From: Pagrus major
Taxonomy: Eukaryota > Chordata > Actinopteri > Spariformes > Sparidae
Direction: 5' to 3'
Assembly: GCF_040436345.1 (NCBI RefSeq)
Contig: NC_133232.1
Span: 15,151,720-15,215,719, forward strand
Length of the DNA: 64,000 bases
Shown: positions 36,201-44,256 of the stretch, piece by piece
Layout: every line of letters begins with the position of its first letter
Position numbering within the stretch: the first letter of the stretch is position 1
The notes under the pieces: model-generated
Told to the model about the DNA's origin: nothing
Seen by the model: the letters and a program-made list of their open reading frames with translations, nothing else
The model's database searches: none
Translations under genes and position numbers: made by a program

Positions 36201-39200
36201 AGCTGCGGCTGATTGTGGAACCTCCGGTTGGTGGGAGAGCTCCTGCCACAAGCAAAGGAGTTCAAGTATCTCAGGGGCTTGTTCACAAGTGATTGGAAAA
36301 TAGAGCGGGAGATGGACAGGAGGTTTGGTGCTCTGGACCGTCATGGTGAACAGGGAGCTGACCCAGAAGACGAAGCTCTCAATTTACCAGTCTATCTATG
36401 TTCTGATCCTCACCTACGGCCACGAAATGTAGATAGTGACAGATCACGGATACAAGCGGCTGAAATGAGTTTCCTCCGTAGGGTGGCTGGGCTCAGCCTT
36501 AGAGATAGGGTGAGGAGTTTGGTCATCTGCAGGGAGCTCGGAGTAGAGCCACTGCTCCTTCACGTCAAAAGGAGCCAGTTTAGGTGGTTTGGGCATCTTC
36601 TTAGGAGGCAGACCCAGAACTTGCTAGGGAGACTATATAGCGAATCTGGCCTGGGGACGCCTCGGGATCCCTCAGGAGGAGCTGGAAAGTGTTGCTGTGG
36701 AAAAGGAGGTCTTGAATACCCTTCTAAGCCTGCTGCCTCTGCGACCCGACCCCGGATAAGTGGAAGATAATGGATGGATAGATGGCTGGATCTTGCAGAG
36801 TTGTGACACAATCCCGTTGACAATATCTGTCCTCAGATTCTTTTTAGTCTAAGTTTTCTAAGGTCATATTGGGGGCAGTGGTAGCCTAATCCCTTAACCG
36901 GCGGCACTTGCCCCTCCCTCATTACCACCACTGAGGTGCCCTTGAGCATGGCCCTTAACCCTGACTGCTCCAGTGGCCGGCAGATGAGACTGTGGTTGTA
37001 CTGAGGAGCTTTCAGTTGTGAATGGGTAACTGCGTGAATATGATCAGGGCCGTTACCACTAAAAGATATATATTATAATACTGTTATGCATTACTTTTGT
37101 AACATGTTACCCCCAACACTGGTTATAATAAATATTATTCTACTCTTTACAGTCACTGTGTTAACAGGGTTAATGAATAAAGAGATTAAGCTATTAAAAC
37201 TCCTCACAACATGCATGTAACTGACATGATATTATTAAGTCTCACCCAGGTTCTCAGATGTTATAAACACTTAATGATGTAGTATATGGTATCATTGTGA
37301 CCGGACCATCAAAACATAGCGGTAGACATCACCTTTTCTGTGTCAACATGTTTGGTTCAGGAGATATGATGCAAAATACATAATTCAGTTACCCTGGAAA
37401 GCAAGCTTAAGTAGCCCTTGCCGTGGCTCCATCTCTGAAAATGTTCAGGGCCACAAACTGTACCAAAGTTGGCTAATGCTTTACGTATGCATCACCCTGT
37501 AAGCATTTACAATAGTTAAAAGAAAATCACGTTAACCTACTAACTGCAACCACACAAGAAGCATGAACATTTATCTTACAGTACAGTATTAAGTGGTGGT
37601 GTCAGCTGCAGATCCATCAGAGGCACACGCTGTCTTAAAATTAAAAAAACTCAACATGCTCTTCTTTTTTCTGTTACCAGAGAGGCAAAGGCACTAACTC
37701 ATCAGTAGTCTTGACGGGAGACTGGTGAGTCTCCTGTTCAGATGGATCTGCATCAATGCACCGCGCCTCAAGTATGGTCAGTTGGCTCAGACAGAACTTA
37801 CCCACTCCTCCCAGATAAGGGCTGATGGCAGTCCATGCCCCGATGCTGCCTCTACTCATCTTCTGACCAATGGCAAGCTCCAAGTAGAATAAGGGAATGC
37901 CTTCCAATACCAGCATGATGAGATATGGAACCAAGAACCCCCCTGAAGGTGGAAATATAGTTGTACTTAGGCAACTCAGAAAAATACAGACATACAAAAC
38001 CAAAAACGTCTACAGTATACATAGGAAAGCGTTAGGAGGTTTGTGTTTGTCGTCTTTGCAAGAGAGGGTGTGTTTAATCTAAGCTTGCAGCTCACATGTT
38101 AAAAAATAGGTTCAGTAGGTGGAGCTATTCAGTGTCCTGTATTTGGGTACATGAGGCTGTGATGATGCCTCCTCAGGCTGAGATTTATCTATGATGAAGC
38201 TGTTGCTGTGTGAGTACTGAGGAGCTTTTTCACATGAACTACACAAAGGTCAGGCAGGAGGTGATAGCTGACATGCCTTCTCAGTGGCCAGGATGAAAAA
38301 GAAGGGGGGCGGGCTGGTGAAAAGGAGTTAAATTACAGTAGAGAAGCAGTGATAAAATGAAAAGATAGCACTTTATAATACAGCCTGTGATTTATAATTT
38401 AATTTCTCGGTATTTACCATGTACGTTTTTGCAACTTGTTGTAGTTGTAATTTTGTTGTTTTCAATAAGTGCTGCTACTTAAATTTAGGTACGGAAAAAT
38501 CAATTTTAAGCCACAATTTTAATGACACGTTTTAGATCGTTTTAGAATCGGTCGAGGATTATAGTCATCGGTCACCCTGATATTACATTATACAATCTGA
38601 GTATACATGCAAGAACCCATGGCTCTCCTCTCCGTCTAGATGTCAGGCACTTGGACACTATCCTCTTCAGCCCTGCACAAGCCACTGCCTCTCTTATCCT
38701 ACCCCAGCAAACAATGAAATCCACTTGGAGAATCCATATGACATACTGGATTTACAGTGGTGCTTGAAAGTTTGTGAACCCTTAAGAATTTTCTATATTT
38801 CTGCATAAATATGACCTAAAATATAATCATATTTTCACACAAGTACTAAAAGTAGATAAGGACAATGCAATTAAACAAATGAGACAAAAATATTATACTT
38901 GGTCATTTATTTACTGAGGAAAATGATCCAATATTACATATCTGTGAGTGGCAAAAGTATGTGAACCTCTAGGATTGGCAGTTAATTTGAAGGTGAAATT
39001 AGAGTCAGTTGTTTTCAATCAATGGGATGACAATCAGACAATCAGTCGGCGCCCTGTTTTATTTAAAGAACAGGGATCTATCAAAGTCTGATCAAAGTCT
39101 CATCTTGATCAGACTTTGTGTCATCCCTCATCTGCTCAATCACATCCTCCACCACCACCGGCAACTTCTCCCACCACTCTTGTTATCAGCGACTCAATAG

Positions 39201-42200
39201 CGAGGCATGGCAGGAGAAGATCAGTAGTGACATACTGTTTCCCAGCCACTATGGTGGTGACATCCTGGACAGGACCCCAGCCTCTTGAAGAAACATCCAT
39301 GCACCAGAAATATCATTGTGCACACTGGCTGCAAAGTTGCTCGGAAGCAATCTTCTGAAATCCTAAAACAGGATTTTAGCAGACTCCTTCAGGGGCTGGA
39401 CGCCTGTGGCAGGCCAATTTGTGTGTCCAGTTCCATTCATCCACTCTGCCGAGCAGTCGTCATTTTAGCTGGATCCTTAGCCTCCAGACATGGCTCTAGT
39501 CTGCATGTACAGTCCACAACACAGTTTTTATTGACAATTTTAACCTTTTCTGGAACTGGCCATCTTTTGACATGAGAGATGGCACACCCAACAGACTAGG
39601 TGTGCGTATTTTAACACACAACATGTTTTTTACAGTCCTTAATGCCCCTTAAGTCTGACTATCCCCTGCTACATCTCCAGACAAACAAGAAGGCTTGGCA
39701 CAAGGTGCAAGCTGACTTTTCCCCGCGCCACTGCTAGTATCCAATCCTGATATGTACTTGCTAACTCCCCCTTGTGACCGTCCTCATGTAGCACAAACTG
39801 TCATTGACCGTATAACTACACCCCATCCCCATACATCTACTTGTTATATATATTTTATTTAATTAATAATAGGTCCTTAAAACATTAAACCAATACAGCA
39901 CTAAGGATCCGTAATTTACTTCCTGTAAATTCTGCTGGCCAAAGTATGCCAGTGAGACTAGCTCTCCTAAATGTAAGGTCTCTTTTTTTATTTCCAGTGA
40001 TTTTATTTCCTCCACTTAGAACTGGCTGTCGCCTGGTGACCACGCCCAGCTGCTCGAGCTATGTCCTCCTCACTATGAACATTTCAGCTCTCCCAGGGAC
40101 AATGGTCCGTGACAATAGTTGGCCCATTACTTCAGATAAATTCTCTAGTTTTGAGGCTTCAAAACCACCAAAATCCTCAGTTTCTATTGAACTTATCACC
40201 TATAATTTTAAGCAGGCCAGCACCCAGCCCTTACTAAAAAAGCCTAACCTTGATCAATCACTTCCACAGATTTACCATTTTCTATCCCCCCTTCATATCA
40301 AATTCTAGAAAAGGTGGTGTTAAGTCCTCAGTCTGGGTGCCACAAATGACACAGTACCAAAACCACTGTGTTACAAATGATTTACAGATGACTGCTGATA
40401 CTGGGGAGTGTTCTGTTTTATTGCTGCTTGACCTCAGTGCTGTGTTTGATACCACTGATCGTAACATTCTTATCAAAAGACTTAATCAGTGTGTATTACT
40501 GGAATTGCTCTCAAACAACAGCTCTTATGAGTCATATCTCTCAAATAGAGAGCTTCATATTTCCATTGGTAAACATGTTTTGTCTTCAGCCCCATTGATG
40601 TGTGGTTTGCCACAGTGATCTGTTCTTCATCCCATTCTGTTTTCCCTTTTAATGCTCCCGTTAGGAAACATTATCACTGTTATGCTGACGACACACATAT
40701 CTACGTTTAAGTCAGATAACATCAGCCGTGTTAACTTTTTAATGGAGTGTATAAATGCTATTGAGAAATAGATGAGTTGTTACTTTGTGCAGCTGAACCA
40801 GGGAGGAGGATATATTATTTGGCTCTGATCACCGAGCCAACATATTACAACCATTTACTGGTCCACTGGCAGTAAATAAAAAATTTACAGCTTGTAATCT
40901 AGGCATCACGTTTGACTAACAACTCAATTTTGATCCACGTGTCAACAGTCTCATTAAATCCTGTTACTTCCTCTTTGGAAATACCAGTAAGATTAAATCA
41001 GCTCTGTCTTTCCCCCATTTAGAAAGGCTTATTCATGCCTTTGTCCTCTCATGTCTTGACTACTGCAGTGCACTTTATACATGCCTCAGTCAATCCTCTG
41101 TGGCTCAACGTAAGCAGGGGCAGAACACTGCTGCCTGTATTTGAACTAAAACCAACTGGCTACCACAATACTCCAATTCCTTCCTCTCATCATTGGCTAA
41201 AATAGGATTGATTTTAAGGTTAATTTTATAACTTTCAAAGCCCCTCATGGTCTGGCCCCCAGTTATATTGTGGAGCTATAGACACCCTATACTCCAAATG
41301 GAAACCTGAGATCCTCTAACCTACCCCTTACCAGTAGGGTTGGGTACTTACTCTACTTTTAAGGGTACCGACCGAATCACGTCTATAGTACCGAGTAGTG
41401 ATCCGCATTAAATCAATTGGTGCCACATTTGGGTACCTGAGAGCACATCTTTACAGCAACATTAAAGAGAGACAAAGTGAGATGTGAAATTTCTTACCAA
41501 CATGCTGTTTAGTTTACTAAAACAGTATGTTTATTAGCATTAATAAATATGACATTATGTGAACTGCATACTGTATACAAGGAAATATCACAGCATGCTT
41601 TGATTCCCGGAACAATTTTATATGACAAGTGCTCAGTCCACTAGCTCGATGCTAAAACATTATGGGAATTTCCATCAACGTGCTAACAGGGGTTAGCATT
41701 GCTACAGCGGTAAAAATATATTAACAAAAGATACATATTAATTCACATACTTAACATAAATGACATATGTGCTCATATTTACAGGCATATATGTTATTTA
41801 ATATGCCCTGGAAACTAAATTCTAATTGTTGACTTCACATAATGAACTTAATCTGCTGCTGTAGCTTCAACACTGAGCCTCTACAGCAAACTCAAGGTGT
41901 CAAAACGCAAACTCGTAATTACCAATTGGTTTAAAATACAGCCACCACTTGTTGAGACACTGTGTGCCAGGAGAGGGCAGCACATGTACATCCTGATGTT
42001 TACTATTACATTTGTTCTTATAGGACTAGTTTGATGAGCAAAACAACTTAATGTAGCAGTCAACTTCAAAAAGTATTTTATTCACAAGATTTACATGCAG
42101 TAAACAAGATGCTACTGAAATAACAGACTGACTGTCATGTGATGTGCACTGTTACTGGAAATATGACTCATGATATATTGACTCTAAAAGTGAATGATTT

Positions 42201-44050
42201 AACTAGTTTGAACTGAAATGACTTTTTTTGTTATTACAGAGAGATTAAAGTTGGATACTGGTACCGAATTCCAGGCACCAGTATCGGTTCAAATGTGAAC
42301 AGAACCCAACCCTACGTACCAGCCCTTCAGGGTCAAGACTGGTGACCAAGGGTGACCAGGCTTTTGCCATCACAGCCGCTCTGGAACTGCCTGCCAGAGG
42401 AGATGAGGCTGGCAAACGCATTATCTGTTATTAAATCATTGCTTAAAGCATTTTTTTAAATAGGAAAGTCTTCATAATGACTGATTAGTAACTTCTATGT
42501 TGCTGCTGTGTTTCATTTTCATGTGTCCTTCTTTGTAACTTTACTGGCCCATGTTCTTAAAGTTGTTTTAAATCTGTTTATTCTGTGAAGCACTATGTAA
42601 CCTTGTTTAGATAAGTGCTATGTAAATATAGTTATTATTATTATTATTATTATTATTGGGAAGTATGAATTTTTTACCCACCAGAACATGTAAATAAGGG
42701 CCCTGGTTTAAAAATACAGAATTTCCCCTTTAATGTTGCTCACATGTGCTTTATAATTACAAGCTTTTAGTTCAAAGCCCACCAGTATTGTAGACAGTAT
42801 TGTCCATTGTTATTCAAATTTAAAATGCTCACATTTCAAAATGATAATCAAACACTATCAAAGCCTTGTGGGAGCAGTCAGGATGGCTGAACATTACAGT
42901 CATGTTTTTGGGGAGTTATGGGCCAGTGTTCATTTAGCTGTCCCTCTGCGACCCTGAGAACAGCTTGTCACATGTCTCCGCTGGTTTCCTGCTTGGAAGT
43001 TACACGTCCAGGACAGTAATTACAGTAGATGTGTGCTCATTGTTCAGTGATCCGTGAACAGGACCAATAAAGACAAAACAATTCTCCCATCCAATCACAT
43101 TATCTCCACTCTGGACACTTTAGGACCTGTTTCATGAGACAACCTGGCTCTGTTTATTCTTACCTTTACTATAATACCACTGTTTATTCCTACACATGCA
43201 CTGGAGGAGCAGGAGACACAGTATATTAAGGGGGCACTGTGTAGTTTTGTAGTCAGAATTTTAATATTAACAATATTAATGAGGTAACAATACAAACTAT
43301 TTCCATCAGTGAATAAACAAGCTGTTCTCAGAGGAAAATAAGGTCCCAGAACACTGTTTGAAGCTAGAAAGGTGGCAGGGTCCGCCACATATAAACACAG
43401 TAAAACAGTATAAACTGTGTTGTCCTTTAAGGTCAGTTTGTTTATTCAGAATACTTCTACATGGAAACACCTGCAGCACCTCTTATCACCTGACCATCAC
43501 GCCAAACAGCAGTTAGAGTGTAAAGTCTGTAGGCTGCCTATTATATAAATCTGGACTAATTAATTCATACTTTAACTTCCTGCATGGTCTACCCTGTTCA
43601 TGACCTGCAATTAGGTCTGGTTTATTGCCAGTTTCAACTCAGTGTTAACTGACAACTTAACAATAAGTAATTTAGTCTGATAAGGATTCATTTGGAACGT
43701 TTCCGCCACAAACCGCCACCTGAGTGAAGCAGACTATAAACAACAAGTCAATAATCTGACAGATATGTTCCTCTGTATCACAGTCATTATCTTTAGCTCA
43801 TTGTCTGTATGTCAGTATGTATATTTATTTAGGCCTATTTATTCATTACATTTGAGGAGAATATAAAGGCAGATATCTTTAGAGGCCTTTTAGTGAGAGA
43901 TGTTTAAACAAGGATACTGTAGATTATCTACAGTAACATCCCACACTGTGTGAGGAGATCACTCTGTGTTATATCCAGCTGTGAGCTTGTTGAAAGCGAA
44001 TATGCTCTCTCTGTTTAAAATGCTGCACACACGCACACACACACACACGC

Positions 44051-44089
<39 letters not shown>

Positions 44090-44256
44090 CATTTGAAATG
44101 CACTTGCCACACAGGTGGGCTGGTCTGCAGTCACTTACCTCCACCGTGCATTTGACAGAGGTATGGAAACCGCCACACATTCCCCAGTCCAACAGCATAT
44201 GACACACATGCCAGCACAAACTGGATGGGATTTTCCCAGTTTGGTCTCTTCTCCAT
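18114..44256 (-). CDS. slc6a20: SLC6-family transporter, SIT1/XTRP3 type (complete, 11 coding exons)
   Basis: Plasma-membrane Na+/Cl- coupled carrier; mammalian SLC6A20 moves proline and other imino acids. Exons 5' to 3' on the - strand: 44139-44256, 37802-37942, 35312-35403, 34952-35179, 34352-34462, 31592-31833, 29904-30066, 22765-22966, 21689-21848, 20411-20576, 18114-18284. They total 1794 bp, 597 codons plus stop, all GT-AG and in phase; the human protein is 592 aa with the same exon number. TM1 carries [10 protein letters not shown], the Na+/substrate site of the LeuT fold, and TM6 carries [13 protein letters not shown] and NIS glycosylation sequons are in the second outer loop. Residues such as [19 protein letters not shown]-like TM1 and HGAVNG favour SLC6A20 over SLC6A19. 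Start chosen by family match; an in-frame ATG at 44340 would add 28 unmatched residues. Confidence 0.93.
19240..19400 (-). mobile_element. DNA-element end fragment
   Basis: The complement reads TGTTGGGCAAGTTACTTTC, then TAATATATTACGTTGC, a form common at ends of teleost hAT-type repeats. Partner end not found. Elsewhere in 18285-20040 I see no defined element. Confidence 0.4.
20055..20215 (+). repeat. Teleost interspersed repeat
   Basis: GTGAGGTCACAGTGACCTTT, then AGACATTCCCTCAAGGTGTT and GAATGGGATGGATG, is a sequence I recognise as very common in teleost genomes. Its class is unknown to me. Confidence 0.5.
20411..20576 (-). CDS. slc6a20: slc6a20 exon 10 (TM11)
   Basis: Acceptor ATTTTAG, donor GTGAGC. 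Encodes [18 protein letters not shown], then [17 protein letters not shown] and [13 protein letters not shown]. Confidence 0.92.
20665..21650. mobile_element. Inverted-repeat element almost filling slc6a20 intron 9
   Basis: The left end (TTACAATAAGGTACACAAAC, ATGTGAGTAGTTACT) and the complement of the right end (TTACTATAAGATACACAAAA, ATGTGAGTAGTTACT) match over about 50 bp. The interior is AT-rich with repeated AGTAACTAATGA words and no reading frame. A SINE (21315-21565) is nested near the right end. The right end stops about 40 bp from exon 9. Confidence 0.65.
21315..21565 (-). mobile_element. tRNA-derived SINE nested in the intron-9 element
   Basis: On the - strand the head GGGTGGCTGTAGCTCAGGAG gives an A box and GGTTGCTGGTTCAAATCC a B box. 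It is followed by CCTTGAGCAAGATACTGAAC, a body typical of teleost SINEs, and ends CTATAGAAATGCAAGTCCAG. Confidence 0.75.
21689..21848 (-). CDS. slc6a20: slc6a20 exon 9 (TM9-TM10)
   Basis: Acceptor TTTGCAG, donor GTTTGT. Encodes [19 protein letters not shown], then [19 protein letters not shown] and YIYGIR. Confidence 0.93.
22765..22966 (-). CDS. slc6a20: slc6a20 exon 8 (TM8)
   Basis: Acceptor GTTTCAG, donor GTAAGT. Encodes [20 protein letters not shown], then [20 protein letters not shown]. Confidence 0.94.
23000..24620. other. Intron 8 sequence without recognised features
   Basis: Between slc6a20 exon 8 and the first recognisable LINE scrap. I read no gene, RNA or repeat boundary here that I can defend. 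Confidence 0.4.
24630..24900 (+). mobile_element. LINE 3' fragment
   Basis: Reads like the last residues of a teleost LINE ORF2 ([17 protein letters not shown]). It is followed by the tail ACAACTTGTATTTCGTTGTA and TGACAATTAAAAGAAGATTG. Confidence 0.5.
25237..25648 (+). mobile_element. Solo LTR with target-site duplication
   Basis: Begins TGTCATGATTTGG and ends AAATCATAACA (TG...CA with inverted TGTYATGA termini). GTTACC flanks it on both sides (25231-25236 and 25649-25654), consistent with a 5-6 bp target duplication. An AATAAA at 25569-25574 suits an LTR polyadenylation signal. No internal region is attached, so it arose by LTR-LTR recombination. Probably Ty3/gypsy class. Confidence 0.8.
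26540..26700 (-). repeat. Dispersed repeat, copy in slc6a20 intron 8
   Basis: Inverted relative to 54745-54900: both share GGTGGACTCTGTGTTTATAA (or complement), CAAGCATC and GATGATAATGTGGT. Unidentified family. Confidence 0.6.
26800..28050 (-). pseudogene. Ty3/gypsy retrotransposon relic (RT region, possibly gag-side sequence)
   Basis: On the - strand, scattered frames keep RT landmarks in order: KLAGATVF near 27235-27180, FQKRL and MLAGLEG near 27115-27075, a damaged YLDD-equivalent near 27060, and LGHVIS near 26950. Stops and frame changes interrupt all of it. 27600-28000 may be the more 5' part. No LTR is visible at either end; the solo LTR at 25237 need not belong to it. Dead copy inside an slc6a20 intron. 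Confidence 0.65.
28050..29060. other. Unassigned intron sequence
   Basis: Contains AGGGGGCGCTTGAGTGCCGC near 28193 and a polyadenine stretch near 28590, suggestive of repeat DNA, but no element can be delimited. Confidence 0.3.
29075..29500 (+). mobile_element. Non-LTR retrotransposon 3' end (Rex1/L2-like)
   Basis: The + frame from 29080 reads [15 protein letters not shown], then [17 protein letters not shown] and SHPLHDVV, then RLIPPRC and [13 protein letters not shown]. This is the standard ending of a fish LINE ORF2. The tail has (ATT)n at 29396-29430 and closes with repeated TTCTGA, as these elements do. Truncated at its 5' side. Confidence 0.75.
29904..30066 (-). CDS. slc6a20: slc6a20 exon 7 (outer loop 4)
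   Basis: Acceptor CTTCCAG, donor GTATGT. Encodes [15 protein letters not shown] to CDLESELNT, matching the variable loop before TM8. Contains an NST sequon. Confidence 0.9.
30067..31590. other. slc6a20 intron 6, unassigned
   Basis: AT-rich sequence with short poly-A/T runs. No reading frame, RNA gene or element end that I can support. Confidence 0.4.
31592..31833 (-). CDS. slc6a20: slc6a20 exon 6 (TM6-TM7)
   Basis: Acceptor CTTTAG; donor GTGTGTGTGTTTTA is an unusual UG run. Encodes [35 protein letters not shown] and [20 protein letters not shown]. Confidence 0.94.
32275..32325. repeat. (GGA)n / purine tract
   Basis: GAAGGAGGAGGAAGAGGAGG followed by more GGA units; source of a false leucine-rich frame on the other strand. 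Confidence 0.85.
32750..33258. mobile_element. Short inverted-repeat element (MITE-like)
   Basis: Left end ATGTGTTCACACTAACAGCC, AAATCTG; complement of right end ATGTTCAGACCGCACTCAAA, TCTGA. Interior repeats ATCAGATTT / AAATCAGATTT words. Related words at 32125-32170. Superfamily not assigned. 33260-34350 shows nothing else I can delimit. Confidence 0.5.
34352..34462 (-). CDS. slc6a20: slc6a20 exon 5 (TM5)
   Basis: Acceptor TTTGCAG, donor GTGAGT; 37 codons. Encodes [20 protein letters not shown], then [17 protein letters not shown]. Confidence 0.94.
34952..35179 (-). CDS. slc6a20: slc6a20 exon 4 (outer loop 2, TM4)
   Basis: Acceptor CATCCCAG, donor GTAAGA; 76 codons. Encodes [20 protein letters not shown], then [19 protein letters not shown] and the TM4 segment [17 protein letters not shown]. 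Two N-glycosylation sequons (NRT, NIS). Confidence 0.93.
35312..35403 (-). CDS. slc6a20: slc6a20 exon 3 (TM3)
   Basis: Acceptor CTCACAG, donor GTGAGC. Encodes [20 protein letters not shown] and [10 protein letters not shown]. Confidence 0.94.
36030..36780 (+). mobile_element. RTE-like LINE, internally deleted
   Basis: The first part (36060-36200) keeps the RT opening ([14 protein letters not shown], then CSNYR) with frame breaks. It then jumps to the C-terminal domain ([20 protein letters not shown], then [21 protein letters not shown] and RWFGHLLRR). A 185-codon open stretch, 36213-36770, is the remains of this ORF. The end runs into ATGGATGGATAGATGG, the GATG-type tail of RTE elements. Confidence 0.75.
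36870..37070 (+). mobile_element. tRNA-derived SINE relic
   Basis: GGGGCAGTGGTAGCCTAATC, then CACTGAGGTGCCCTTGAGCA, fits a teleost tRNA-derived SINE with a degraded B box. Confidence 0.55.
37802..37942 (-). CDS. slc6a20: slc6a20 exon 2 (TM2)
   Basis: Acceptor CCTTCAG, donor GTAAGT. Encodes [19 protein letters not shown], then [17 protein letters not shown] and ISPYLGGVG. Confidence 0.94.
37943..38754. other. slc6a20 intron 1, unassigned part
   Basis: No gene or repeat boundary recognised between exon 2 and the Tc1 end at 38755. Confidence 0.4.
38755..39095. mobile_element. Tc1/mariner terminal fragment
   Basis: Starts CAGTGGTGCTTGAAAGTTTG right after a TA (38753-38754). It continues GTGAACCCTTAAGAATTTTC, ATATGACCTAAAA and GGCAAAAGTATGTGAACCTC, then GTTTTCAATCAATGGGATGA. 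I recognise this as the end plus subterminal part of a widespread fish Tc1-like family. Transposase and opposite end are missing. Confidence 0.75.
39100..42660 (+). mobile_element. L2-type LINE, degraded, split by a hAT-type insertion
   Basis: 39150-39600 resembles the esterase (SGNH-like) domain of L2/CR1 ORF1, with [10 protein letters not shown] and then RNIIVHTG and [11 protein letters not shown] in separate frames. 39950 on opens an endonuclease-like start ([10 protein letters not shown]), heavily deleted. 40400-40720 keeps RT motifs: [38 protein letters not shown], then a damaged YADD region (CYADDTHIY frame at 40680). 41030-41340 and 42315-42460 are the C-terminal region. The end is (ATT)n at 42635-42657. 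Many stops and frameshifts; not active. Confidence 0.78.
41335..42314. mobile_element. hAT-type non-autonomous element nested in the L2 LINE
   Basis: Termini TAGGGTTGGGTAC and GTTCAGAACCCAACCCTA-like (right end AACAGAACCCAACCCTA) are inverted. Subterminal GTACCGA and GTACCGAATTCC words recur at both ends. The 8-bp flanks CTTACCAG (41327-41334) and CGTACCAG (42315-42322) differ at one base, as expected for a hAT 8-bp target duplication. The LINE reading resumes on the other side. No transposase frame. Confidence 0.8.
43226..43448. mobile_element. TTAA MITE family, copy 2 (truncated)
   Basis: Starts at TTAA 43226-43229 with GGGGGCACTGTGTAGTTTTG. Shares AAACTATTTCCATCAGTGAA, GAAGCTAGAAAGGTGGCAGG and AACTGTGTTGTCCTTTAAGG with copy 1 in opposite orientation. 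The other terminus is missing. Confidence 0.7.
44029..44092. repeat. (CA)n microsatellite near the slc6a20 exon 1 donor
   Basis: About 30 units with CG interruptions, UG in the transcript, starting about 47 nt downstream of the donor. Confidence 0.95.
44139..44256 (-). CDS. slc6a20: slc6a20 exon 1 (start, TM1)
   Basis: ATG at 44254-44256 has A at -3 and G at +4. Encodes [20 protein letters not shown], then [19 protein letters not shown]. Donor GTAAGTGA. Confidence 0.93.

Larger units (their letters stand above)
35620..37425. mobile_element. Inverted arms enclosing a LINE piece and a SINE relic
   Basis: 35620-35795 and the complement of 37260-37425 share TTATGTATTTTGCAT, ACACAGAAAAGGTGATGTCT, ATGTTTTGATGGTC and CAATGATACCATATACTACA. 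The arms are about 170 bp, about 80% alike, and separated by 1.46 kb that holds the RTE-like fragment and a SINE relic. Either a composite DNA element or two copies of one repeat in opposite orientation. Confidence 0.6.

Noticed and set aside
36213-36770. 185-codon open frame as a possible gene
   Set aside because: Its sequence is the C-terminal region of an RTE-like LINE, with the GATG-type tail directly after it.
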